From the NCBI RefSeq assembly GCF_001039355.2, contig NW_019776074.1:22514-86513 (forward strand): 64,000 nucleotides of DNA, in the 5' to 3' direction. The position numbers were made by a program, and so were the translations under genes. Source of the DNA: Lingula anatina (lineage: Eukaryota > Brachiopoda > Lingulata > Lingulida > Lingulidae). Positions 25,457 through 37,199 of this stretch are shown here, piece by piece. Each line of letters starts with the position of its first letter. Positions within the stretch are counted from its first letter, which is position 1. The notes under the pieces were generated by a model, which saw nothing but the letters and a program-made list of their open reading frames with translations, was not told the DNA's origin and did not search any database.

Positions 25457-28400
25457 CGTTTGTTGAAAGATAAAGAGTTTTTATATCAATATATAATTTT
25501 GTATAAATGTACATATTTCATCCATACTTATTGCCATAACAGACATGAATTAATCTCAGTTCAGTAATTAGAACCAGGATTTTGCCACGTGAAGTGTGAA
25601 GTTTTGTTGCCATGGCAATGAAAACATCTACATGTATTATAAAATCAAGAACCTAGGTTACAATGGTTCCAAGTGACGGGTGCCTTTTAGATCAGATCTA
25701 CCTTGATACAGCATGTTCTATGCTTCTGTGTAGGTATAAATTTGCATAAACACTGTCAAATAAGAACTCTGAGTTTCAAAGAGTAACCTATGCCTTGACA
25801 TTAGAAAAAGCATGTCAATAATCGTAGTTCATTGGTTATTTAAAGTGAATGTCCAAACATGCTGAAACTGAATTATTTTCACCTCCTGTTGCATGGCAAC
25901 TTAACATTACCATTAAAATTATTTGATACGCCTTTAAGGACCAAGATATAAGACTAATAATGGTGTCAAAACTAGAGGCTTCCCACTGAATATGTAAATT
26001 TGATAATATTATGTTCCCATCAACAATATGTTGAGAGAAAAAGTGACCAACAAAGACAAAATTTGTCTTGTAGATGAAATATAAAACAAAAAACAATTGT
26101 TTCCCCGGCACTTTTTGTTATTAAGTACCAGGTTCTATTTTTGGTTCTGCAATGACAACTCACAGTTATGCAGCATACGGGCCATGCACTCAGAGAAGCT
26201 ATACTTCAGAGCATAGTTTAAATAGTTTATTTTACTAATTTAAACTGTACATTTTGCTGTAAATATTAAGGTTTAGTTGACTAAATTAAGCTCAAAATAT
26301 GAGTTGTAATAACATGGTCATAGATCTGATCTATGGAGATTGGTTCATTAGTTTATTATTCAATAATTAATTAATTAATTAATTAATGTCAATAAAAAAG
26401 TAAGGTAGGAAATCCGCCTGGATCTCAATACTGTGGTTACTCCTCCTCAGAGGGCAGCATATTATAACTACCTGTACTTCAGTTCTGTGTAATTCTTGTT
26501 ATAATTAACAAGAGCCATATGTTAATTTAGTTACAGAGGAAATGAGGGTACGGTAGTATCTATGGCTATATAGATGTTTCATCACAGGTTTGAGTGTTGT
26601 TATCCCATTTAATCACTGTGCATTGTGGACGGAAACAAAATCACAGACTTAGGAGCCATATTGTCGTTACACTGCAGTTTTATTTACTTTTCTTTATTCT
26701 AATTTATTGATCTTTTTTTATATAGCTGTACAAAATTACCACAGCTAAATTGTGTATACACCTATCTTAATTTTGTAAATTTTGATGTGGCATTTTTTCT
26801 TTCGAAGTCACTGAAAATGTTGCTCATATGTTGCTCATACGACCTTGAAACCCATCGGAAAGCGGACTCTTGCAAGTTGTGTTTAAAAAACATTATCATT
26901 TTGCTAAATGGGTCTTTATAGTCCCGCCTTCGTTTCCACTTGCAGTCAGTTTTATGTTTAATTAATTTTACATTAGGAAACAGCAGCAGGTTCACATAAT
27001 GGCCTTTTGATTCATTTCCAATTTAAATTTTATGAAAATCTCTTTCCCACCTATTGAGGATACTGTTGCATTTGCAAAGCGGAAAATCAAAATGTGAACA
27101 TTTCAGAGTGCAATTTGTTTGTAGTTGTAGGTGAATTATGACTTTGGGGGTGAAATTCAAAGCAAGGTTTTATTTTGAATTTATTAAATTATAATGTTAG
27201 GTTTTTTAAAGGTAATGGTTAGGACTACTGGGAGCAAAATGGAGCTAATTTTATCTGGTTTCTCTTCACCTAGTTAATTTGTATTATTTGATTCCACTGA
27301 GTTTCTTTAATCATTTGTTATAAAAAATCTAACCCACTGAACAAAAATAGCCCACCTTTACTTCAAAACATGACTGATACCAGTTCAAACTGGCGTTTAT
27401 AATCACCATACCTGGAAATGATTGTTACCAGGAATGGGTTAGCCATTATAGAAATTAAGTGAAATTTTAAGGGGAAGCACTTGGGCATTAGGAAAATCCA
27501 TTAACAAGTGATTAATATTTCTTTTGCAATATGATATTACTGCTTTTTGCCCGTCACAATCAGTTTTGTCTTTCACCGTGCATTTGTTGGTTGTCACAAA
27601 CGGTTTAATTTTATTGATTATTGTTTTGTTTTTCATCACTAAGGCTTCACCCAAAGCTGTGTCAGCTTTTTGGTTTTATGTTCAATGAATGGTTACATTG
27701 ATGTTGATTTTTCACTGTGAAAATATCACGCCAGTCACACAAGATCATTGCTTTTTTTTTAATCTTCATGCACGATGTTATGTTTTTAAGACAAGATTTG
27801 TCAATTATCAAACTTCAAATCATATGATATCATCATCCTTTTTCATCATTTAACTACTAGGCTTAAGCAAGGGAAAAACCATTGGTTTCTGAGGTTTTTA
27901 ACAAAAACATTAAAGATCTCAGCATAAAAAAGTAACTGATAAAAATAATCACTATTCTCTTACAACAACAAATTATTTTTTAAGATGGAAGGTGCAGAAA
28001 TATCTATGACAAAACAAGTGCATGATGACAACTGATATTTGAATTATTTTACCATTGGGCATAGTTGACAATTACGAAATATTTTCTTTGAAACAATTGT
28101 TTGTATCAATTGGATATGAACCTTAACCAGACAGTAGTTATAATACATGTAGAGGTGCTCGATAGACGAAATAGATTCCTGTTCAAAGACGAGAGAAAGT
28201 AGTGTATTTTTATCACTGCTCTTGAGTCAGCATATCTGTACATATTACCATTTCTCTTTTGTAATTCCATTCACATTATTTGTAAAAAAAATAAATGTTG
28301 GTAAATAATTATTCAATATTTTTGTTTCTTTTTAACTGGTGATATATTATGTTGCAGTTTAAAGGATTTTATGAATCTCTCTCTCTCTCTCAAATTCAAA

Positions 28401-29700
28401 TTCTTACAAATGCACTGGTAAAACCTAGTTTGGGTACAATGAAAACAATGTAGCAGACAAAACAAAAAGATACCACAAAAGCCTGATAAGAAAAACAAAA
28501 GCACAGCCAAATCCGCCCACCAATTTTGATTCAAGATCCTGTTTTCTGGTTGCTGTAAATGTAAGCATGTAAAATGTCAAAACAAAGATTGCTGGAAAAT
28601 TTTACAGCAACTAAGCCAAAGTTTCTGCAATGACATTTTGCTTACATTTTCAAATGTGCATTTTTCATAAACAAATTAGTAAATACGTAGATGTATCAAA
28701 GATGTATTAAAGTCTAATGGACATTCCGTCTGAAAAAAAAAAAAAAAGAATTGATTCAGGATGATAAAATTATAAATAAAAAGAATAAAAAGAGAATAAG
28801 AAATAGAGTACTTCCTTTACTTGACACTTCAGAACTGAGAACAGCTGAATCCCTGTCCAACAATATCTCACTTTACACTTATGTAAACTGACTGCTACAG
28901 AGGGTAAGTAGGTTCACGAGCATGTCTTTAAACAGGGCCACCCAAAATGTTACAGACACAAGAAAAAGCCCTCTCAGTTCTACTACATCAGTGAACCACT
29001 CTCTGGAAACAAATTAAATTAAATCTGTTCCATCTGAGAGTGCCTTGTCTTATGTGTGAAATAAACCACTGGTTGAAAAAAACAGCTTTTTCTTTTCTTT
29101 CTTAATTTGCTTTTTTTTTCTTTTTTGCTGGTGATTGAACAAGTTTCTCATACAACTGGACACTGTAGTACTCTGTTTTGAACGGACTTTATTAGATTAC
29201 TTACGCTTCCTTCTAGACCAAAATCTCATGAACAAATTATTCCATTAAGTTAAAATTAAATTATCAGATACAAGATGTAAAATATATATATGGTTCAGTA
29301 AGCTGCATATATATAAGCTAATGAAATGCCAATGACTCAGAAAACGTGGAATTTGGTGAAAAAAATCTCATCCAATACTTAAAGGTTCAAACTCATCATT
29401 AGCCACAGAAAGAACCAGATGTGTATGCAATAAAAATCACAAGCATGCTCAATACTAGAAAGGGACAAGATACTCTGAATTCTAGTACAACTGGTGCATT
29501 TTAACATGTGAGTATGTCAATTCTTTCAGATATCTGGACCATCTAGAAACTTTTATGTATTTGCTATATTTTAACCTTGATAGTCAAAGTAAGAAACCTG
29601 TCTCTGCTAACACCACTAAGAAGCAAAGATTAGAACTATATCCTAATCTGACTATGGAACTAGACAGCCAGACTAAACAGACGGTACCCCGCCCCTCCAC
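25457..29700. other. 3' untranslated/intergenic DNA after the LRR gene
   Basis: No gene was recognised. AATAAA polyadenylation signals on the plus strand occur at 26391-26396 (after an ATTA repeat) and near 28290, so the transcript may have a long 3' untranslated region. Minus-strand open frames at 26762-26995 and 28313-28534 show no recognisable domain. Confidence 0.45.
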
Positions 29701-29708
29701 CCCCCCCC

Positions 29709-29711
<3 letters not shown>

Positions 29712-29764
<53 letters not shown>
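29712..29764. repeat. (AC)n microsatellite, left half
   Basis: About 26 AC units that resume at 29924 after an inserted inverted-repeat element. Confidence 0.95.
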
Positions 29765-29765
<1 letters not shown>

Positions 29766-29921
29766 AAGCCTGTAGCCTGCAATTACAAAAGGGGGGGTTC
29801 TTTTTCTGAAAAAGCGAACCTTTTCCCATTAAAACTTAACGTACCTAGATCAAATCTTACCCAGAGTGGACCTTCTACCATCAAAAAGGGCGGTTCTTTC
29901 GACCCCCCCCTGGCTACGGGC

Positions 29922-29924
<3 letters not shown>
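29765..29924. mobile_element. MITE-like element inserted in a CA microsatellite
   Basis: A 160-bp segment is bounded by inverted ends AAGCCTGTAGCC (29766-29777) and GGCTACGGGCCT (29912-29923), matching at 10 of 12 positions when inverted. CA repeats flank both sides. A homologous copy with the same internal sections (GGTTCTTTTTCTGAAAAA, TTTCGACCCCCCCC) lies at 40818-40984. It has no coding capacity, so it is a non-autonomous DNA element by structure; its superfamily is not assigned. Confidence 0.75.

Positions 29925-29973
<49 letters not shown>
29924..29973. repeat. (CA)n microsatellite, right half
   Basis: About 25 CA units continuing the run interrupted at 29765. Confidence 0.95.
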
Positions 29974-29974
<1 letters not shown>

Positions 29975-29977
<3 letters not shown>

Positions 29978-32189
29978 CTTCTTATCTCCATTTTACAGTC
30001 TCAGGATCAAACCACAAGAAATACCAGGGACATGCTGATAAAAGAGTTTCCAGTGATCTCTGACACATATTATGGTGTCCCATTCTGAAGCAGTCTCAGA
30101 GTCAGACCAGTCAACAACTGATGTATTACTGTATCCTGCAACTGTACACCATTCACTGCTACAGGAAAATATAAAATTACCTAGTCAATAAATTATCATT
30201 TTTTGCATGATCGCTAAAACACTCAAGTAATTCATGATTGTTTTCAACAGTTCTAGGCATCTAATATGCTGCACACATTCACCAAGATCACGTCAGTAAA
30301 ACTCATCAAGGTAGAATAAATCGATATGCTGTATAAACAGTATTGTGTGTACAGACACTCTGGTACATGTACACTGACACAATCTCTATACTCAGACAAG
30401 ATTTTGGGTTGTAAGAAATGAGTAGGAAGAAATGTTATGGCCATGGATCTGGGTGTCTTTTAAGACAGAAAACTACCGAGAAAAAAATTGGATTTTTGAT
30501 TTAAATTTAAAAAAAAGGCTCCTGGCTGCTCCAGGTGATCCCATTTGGAAAGCAGCATACTATGCAAATGATTTTAGAACTACATCTTGTGATTTACCTG
30601 ATCATTCTTCATAAAACATAAAACAAATAGTAAAAGATAAAAATGGTTGTTCGGGAAGGTCTCAGACCCACCACATTCTACGAAAAAAAAAAAAAATATC
30701 AGAGAAAATAAAAATACATGGTGGTAATGCATTTGAAATTAACAAAAGTTATGTATGAAGAGAACAGATGGAACTTATAGAAAACATTACTTTAATTGCA
30801 AGCAGTGATCTGTAAATGGGTTATTACTGTTTGTTATAACAGGTGTAGGGGAACGTCTGTTCCCAAGACAACCCCATCTGACCCAAGGTGATCTATGAAC
30901 TCAGCTGTGCAAAATATCATATTCAATATAGGTCCTTTTAAATAAGTATATATTTTTATTAGTAGTAGAAGTATACATTATACACGAACAGCAATTTAAA
31001 ATTCACTGCTGACTAGATTGTTATTAGTATTATTATAATTATCAAATTACTTAGGGCTAGAAGCAGACACATTTTATAGTATTTCAAAAAGACATAGATA
31101 ATATAGACAACTAATTCAAAGAAACTACTATGAAAGGGCCAAGAAAAATTAATGGCTTCTGATTTAAAAAAATTTGGAAAAAAATTGAACTTCTGAAAAT
31201 GTTGATAATGATCACATAACACGACAAATTTCAAGCAAGTGGCCAAAGTTTCCAAGTCTTAAAACAGCCAGCCATATCACCAGTTCTGTATTGGATATTG
31301 GAGTTTATAATGAGACATCATAATAGATACCCTGCTAAGAGCCAGCCATATCACAGACATAATAATCACCTTAGAGTCACGTCCTTCTGAAAATAACTCA
31401 AACAAACTGAGAGCAAAAACTATACAACAACAACCGTGAAGTCCGATCGATGCCTCAGTGTTAAAAGTGAGAAACGTACATAAATATTATTTTTAAAGAT
31501 TTTCACCGCAACTGTTTAACTTCTTGCCCACTGTGAAAACATGGAAAGGAAACTTCATTCACAAAAGAAAAAATACAGTTCATTGACATAAAGGAAATAC
31601 AGGTTCATAGTGTAACTATTTTTATTCTTATTCACCTACGATTCATTACACTTATCAAACAGTTGAGAAGGATCAACTTAATTGCAACCCTGTTATTTGT
31701 TTAATGTCACTGGGTTACAAGACTTGTAAATTTTCATCCATTACCAATGTGAGTAACAAAATTACATACACTCTTTTTCATATAAAGAAATAATGACTTT
31801 TTCCCTCAAGCCAGTGAGTAAGCAGTTTTCGGCTACTTTTAAATGACTTTAAAAATAATTATCTACACAACAAACAATACCTGCTGATAATAATACATGT
31901 GTGGAATTTTAACGTAGTTTTTTACTTATAAAGACAGAGTTATTTCAAGCACCCAAACATGCTGATCAAAATGACATATTAGGGTTTTTTAAAGAAAATA
32001 AACACTACACATGCCAGTGATGCCACAGAAAAGCAATACCAGCACTGAAAATAATCCACAAATATCTTAAGCCATCAACAATATCAGCATTGTCACTCGT
32101 TCACAAAATAAACACGAATCAGAGCATATTGTCAGAAAACAAAAGCAAAGAAATGAGTTAAACAAAATAAAGGGGGGGGGGGGGGGGAA
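29975..32189. other. Intergenic or 3' intronic DNA
   Basis: No exon was recognised. The missing 3' exon or exons of the minus-strand membrane-protein gene at 32281-36633 may lie here or in the adjacent assembly gap. They must start in splice phase 1, but I could not pick a convincing candidate. Confidence 0.35.
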
Positions 32190-32242
32190 NNNNNNNNNNN
32201 NNNNNNNNNNNNNNNNNNNNNNNNNNNNNNNNNNNNNNNNNN
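32190..32242. other. Assembly gap (53 N) in a poly-G tract
   Basis: The gap is flanked by G runs on both sides, suggesting a homopolymer that could not be sequenced through. It falls in the intron just downstream of the last exon found for the minus-strand membrane-protein gene. Confidence 0.95.
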
Positions 32243-32280
32243 ACGGGGGGGGTGTGAGGGAAATGGACTCTGAGACTTAC

Positions 32281-33558
32281 CAATGATAGTCAGTTCAGCA
32301 AACCTTATAGCGGCCAGAGAGGTCATCTGTGACATGGGTCCATTCAGTGACCCTATGGAGTGTCTGACCATCAGGACATCCTGCAAGATTACACAATTTA
32401 AATAATAAATTGATTGATTTTTGATTATGCAATATTAAAAGCATAAGACATTTTCATCTTTGGTGAATATATTTATCATAATATGAAATTGTGATGGATT
32501 TGAAATGAGAAATGAGCATATTTAATCTGAAGATGTTATATGTAATTAATATCAACTATCTATCTACAAGATTTCATAATCTAACAACTGGAATTTTGTA
32601 TGCTTATGATAAAGGACTGTTAACATGAAGAATAAAATTAATTAAGGAAAAACCTGTCAATTCAAATTATAAATTGCACATTGTAGAATAAAATAAAACA
32701 AAGCATTGTGTCTGGATGTGCAAAAGTTTACATAGTTCCATTGCACTGACTGTGTTAGTTGAGATACAGCACAACCAGCGCAATCACAGAGAATACAAAC
32801 ACTTTGCTTACTATATCAAAACCACGCAAATAAATCAAAACAAATACTCATGTTACATATTAAACTTTTGTTAAATACAAAATGTAAATTGCTTTAGTTT
32901 TAATAAATAAACCCACATTGGCCAATTATTCCCTGATTTTGAAAACAAAACTAGACAAAAAAAATGGGACCAGTTATTTAGAAAAAACAAAACAAATAAT
33001 AATAATAATAATAATTGACTAATTAATAGGTGTTATAACAAACCTTCATAGCTGACTTCAAATCCATGGATTTCTCCTGCAATTTTGTACTGATTCCTTT
33101 GATGAAAAATATCAGCATTTCACACTGTGTAGCAAAGTTTATAATCACTGCAAGATTCACAGAGTTCACAATAATAATTCCCACCAGCTCTATGCCAAAA
33201 AGGATCCACTGGCCCAGGATTCTGAAATAAAATGGAGGAACAGACTAATGTAAATACCTTATACAGTTTTGTGTAAAACTTTTCAGAGTATTGGTCTCTC
33301 GCGTAAAGTGATACTAAGAAAACTACTAACAGAAATCAAAATTTTAAGGCCAAAGAAGAAATAAAGTAACAATGAAAGATCAATCTAAACTGCCCAAATT
33401 TTGACGAGTCTTATCAGACAAGTGACTTTGAAAAATTCAATTTTATTAGTGGAATGCCAAATTTAATGTTATACAGTCATGATGTCCCATGTGACAAAAG
33501 CTCATATGTCATTTGCCCAACTCCTCACATACATTTGTAGCCACCATTTTCATTCTCA

Positions 33559-33599
<41 letters not shown>

Positions 33600-36500
33600 A
33601 TATATCAGGTCTGACTTCAGAGTAATAACAGTACATGTCAGCCACTCACCCAGCCCTGGACAGCACATTTCTCTGGTCAATTCCAAACACTGCCACAAAA
33701 AGCACCTGCAGAGCCATGACCGCCAGCACCCACACTGCACCCAGAGCTAGGAATAACCTGATAGAAGTAGACATATATGACATGTATAGATACTGTAACA
33801 TAACTGCCAGCACCCACACTGCACCCAGAGCTAGGAATAACCTGATATAAGTAGACAAATATTACGCATATAGATATTGTAACAAAATACAGAAACAAAA
33901 CAGATATAATTTTTCAATGTGTAAGTAGAAGTCATGGATTGCCACGTATTACCTTTTTTGTCCAAGAGTGAAAATCTCAGACTGCAGATAAAATAAGACA
34001 AGAAATACAAAAAGATAAAAGAAAAAAGTATAGAAAAATTGAAATTTCTCATTTCTTTATTCACCATAGATAAAAGAAACAGGTAAGCGATGCTGCATAA
34101 AAACATAATAAAAAACACAAAAAATTTGAGAAATAAAATAAAATAAACACTTAATAAGATTCCCTACCTCAGTCTTTTGATCATATTTGACTGTGATGCC
34201 ACTTTGCCCTGTGATGGGCCAGCTTGGAGAAACACCTGAAATAAACACGAAGAAACTGAACATAATTCAATATTGCATTATAAGATTTTTTGGGGGAATT
34301 TTCTCGATAGCATTTCTGCAGTTTCCAAAAACAAAGAAAAACAAATATCATTAAAATCAGAATCATTTCTGAAAAAAGTTATCATATCTTGCAATATGTA
34401 CTTTTAAAAAAGAAGTTTCAAATACATATCAACCATCAAATGTTGGAGTCATTATATATAACATCATTTAGCAAAGTTGAAACAGAGATGGCTAAATTGC
34501 ACTATTTAAACAAGAGAAAAAAAAAAGAATGTTACATAACTCATTTTTCTTACCTTCTCCATCAAAGCATACAGTTGCTCGTTGTCTTGGATACGAAAGT
34601 AGAAATATCCCATAACAAATGCAACAAAATGCAAGAAATTTGGTATAATATATGTTGTAATTATATGTTCACACACAGCATCATTCACATCTGGGATCCC
34701 AACTCCATCAGTTAATGTCTTATTTTTTGGCGATAAAGTGCTCCCTGATGCTGAGTGAGGTCCGTAAGGGGGCCCTGGTAAATACGGATTGAAAGTCGTT
34801 GTTGTAGTAGTTGGGATTGTTACTGCCCCTGATGATGATGTTATTGTATTGTTACTGATGATTTTCGCTGCTGGCACCACTGTCATTGCTGTAACTATTG
34901 GAATCTCTGTAATGCTCTGGAAAGTGGAAAGGAAAATAGGTTATAGAATATCAGTCAGTGCCACATGTTTTTATGCCTACTAGCCCTGCAGGGCCTAAGA
35001 TTTAACATGTCTACTGGCTTAAAGAAACAGTTGCCAGTATCACAAAACTTTGATTTTCAAATATAATGAAGGACTTTGAAGGGTAATTATATATGTAGAA
35101 AAGGATCAATATATTATATCAAAATATATCTAGATCAAATTTACATATTTTGAAAAAAAATTTTTTTCTTCCCACAAAAAGTTATTGTGCAACAATGGAA
35201 CATTGTGAAACTGAAACTTAATTCTTTACCCTCGTGTCTGTCCTAACATTGAGTTTCCACTGACATGATACCACTTCATATACATAGGTATACAGTAACA
35301 GTAACACCACAGTTACAGGATATATGAAATTTAGCAGATCCCAGCCCAGTCTCTGAGGAGTGATAGACTCTTTACCAAAGGGCCTCCAACTTATCTGTGA
35401 ATGAAAATAAAAAGATGAAACATAGGAGAAGTTGTTACTCAAACCATGCACATAGCATGAAGAAACAATCTTGTAACAAACAATGTACCGAAGATGCAAA
35501 ATGAAGTCCTGGAAGGAAATGAAAAATGCTTTTTTGACTATTAACCCTAGACAGTCAGGGGGAGCTGACAAACTATTATATGTATACAATCGGAGCAGAA
35601 AACAAAAAGGGGGAAATAAGACCAATAATTGCAAAATTCAACCTTTACAAAGGACTTAAAAATAGTGGTACCGTCTAAAGAAAAGAAATACATTTTCTAC
35701 GAATGCCAATTAATGTTCAGACTGTTAGGTGCGATATAGGTATTGTGCCCAGATGTGCCTCATTGTGCTAGCAGAGACTAAAATTTCGAGGACTTTTTTT
35801 AAAAACAGTTTTCTAAAATTTATGTCCATTTTCATCCATGCTTAGTTCTAAAAGAGATTATTAGTTANAAAAAAATTTAATTTAAGCAGACAATTGCTTC
35901 TGTTGGCAGTAATATAGATAACTGATTATGCATAATAACGTAACTTTACAGATTTGGTTTTTTTCGGGTTGTTGTTGTTGTTGGTGGTGTTTTTTATTAT
36001 TATTCTTTTTAAGAAATAAAATATTGGTTTTTAATGGTTGATATAAATTGCAACATATAATGGATTTGTTTCCGGGCTTGAGTGTTTGAAGGATGAAAAG
36101 TTGCAAAACTAAAGCCACCTCTCTCCTAAGAGAGAAGATAATATAATCTCATTTGTTGACTACTTTTTCTAATTTCTAATAAAAGCTCTAATATGTATCA
36201 TATTCTTAAATTCATTTTGCGATGGGGGAGATGTACATCGACCATTTTATTTATTTATTTATTTATTTATTTATTTTATTGCAAACTTGTGAATAACATT
36301 ATATCAAACCAAGGATATATCATGTTTCGAATATTATTGTACTTTGCAAATACCTAACTATGTCACTAGACATGGTTCCACATGTTGCACATATTCTTTA
36401 TAGGAACCCTATGGAAGCTTGCGGGACCACGTATGTTGCCTCTCACTGGGCGTTCTACAAGGGGATGAACTGCCCCCGTGTAGCTGGCAATCCACCTGGT

Positions 36501-36633
36501 TGTACACCTGCACAGCCCTAGCCTGATGTCTGGAAGACTGGTCGCCATGATGGAATACAGAGACTAAGGAAAGACCCCGAGGTGGGCGATGTTGGTAGCT
36601 TGATTGCCTGTGTTTTAGTTTTCTATCCGTCAT
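32281..36633 (-). CDS. Multi-pass membrane protein, gustatory-receptor-like? (3' partial)
   Basis: Six internal exons join in phase: 35230-35394, 34554-34916, 34168-34235, 33650-33757, 33044-33221 and 32281-32380, all with AG/GT borders. A probable first exon with ATG is 36508-36633, in phase if the donor CAG/GTGTAC is used. The protein has a cytosolic N-terminus, a helix with FIYPVTVVLLLLYTYVYEVV, and a long Thr/Pro/Asn-rich extracellular-type loop with NNT and NKT sequons. Then come a helix (IPNFLHFVAFVMGYF), a soluble segment (LMEKVFLQAG), and two more helices (FLALGAVWVLAVMALQVLF and GIELVGIIIVNSVNLAVII). A last soluble stretch ends LKSAMKDVLMVRHSIGSLNG. Helix number and an intracellular loop before a final conserved segment recall the gustatory-receptor-like/PHTF seven-helix clan, but this assignment is weak. 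The last helix and stop were not found. Confidence 0.72.
33562..33597. repeat. (GA)n microsatellite
   Basis: About 18 GA units in the intron between exons 33044-33221 and 33650-33757. Confidence 0.95.
33719..33886 (-). repeat. 84-bp tandem duplication of half an exon plus acceptor
   Basis: Bases 33719-33802 and 33803-33886 align at exactly 84-bp offset with about ten differences. The unit contains the 5' half of the 33650-33757 exon, its AG acceptor and upstream intron. On the minus strand the upstream copy keeps an acceptor-like TATATCAG and is open in the exon's frame, so using it would insert exactly 28 residues and repeat LFLALGAVWVLAVM. Confidence 0.85.
36246..36277. repeat. (TTTA)n microsatellite
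   Basis: About eight TTTA units within the first intron of the minus-strand membrane-protein gene. Confidence 0.9.
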
Positions 36634-36818
36634 CTCCGTGTATTCTGGTTCCCGCTACATTGTTTAAGTAACCATGTCATAATGATTGGTTCACTCCTAA
36701 TTGTTTTTTTTTTATTGGGGACAATGACCTTGCATGTAAACTATAAATTATTATTGCCATTTTTGAATCTTTAAGTTCAGACCAAACAGGCTCTAGACTA
36801 AAGTTATTATGTTACACA

Positions 36819-36970
36819 GGTGTAACAGGAATGGAAGTCCACTAGGAACCGTGGTCCGCTTCCCATTTCTTTGTACAGGTGACATTCGTCCCATATTCTA
36901 ACCCCAAAACCCCAACTAACCCTAACCTGTACAAACATATGGGACCCCGGACTTCCATTCCTGTCACACC
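36819..36970. mobile_element. 152-bp inverted-repeat (foldback/MITE-like) element
   Basis: The ends are 22-bp inverted repeats with one mismatch: 36819-36840 begins GGTGTAACAGG and 36949-36970 ends CCTGTCACACC. A second nested inverted pair is present inside (TTGTACAGGT near 36881 with ACCTGTACAA near 36925, and GTCCCATAT with ATATGGGAC). It also holds CTAACCC-like stretches near 36900-36930. It has no coding capacity. The nesting suggests a foldback element or a strong hairpin. Confidence 0.65.
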
Positions 36971-37199
36971 GGCTTCCATTGAGAGATACGCAGACGCCAG
37001 CTGGTGCATCCTAATTGTTCTTTTCCTGTCTGTTTCAGATGTGATATTCAAGAAACTACCTTATATAGATGTACCAGCTGCCTGGCTGACACACGCAGTA
37101 CTTAGCCCAACAATGTACACACAGCTAACACATCGAGTTGTAGAGGGTGGCGACTTTTACAACATGATTTATACTGAATGATTATACATACCTATAGAT

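Noticed and set aside
26762-26995. Charged minus-strand frame downstream of the LRR gene
   Set aside because: No family, no convincing splice sites, and it probably overlaps the LRR 3' untranslated region.
28313-28534. Hydrophobic minus-strand frame as the missing last exon of the 32281-36633 gene
   Set aside because: It has an acceptor-like TTATCAG and can be read in phase 1, but the sequence fits no recognised last helix and T-rich DNA gives such frames by chance.
36895-36930. CTAACCC-like stretches suggesting telomeric repeat
   Set aside because: There are only a few imperfect units, inside an inverted-repeat element; not an array.
36879-37181. 100-codon plus-strand frame
   Set aside because: It runs through the inverted-repeat element at 36819-36970 and shows no domain.
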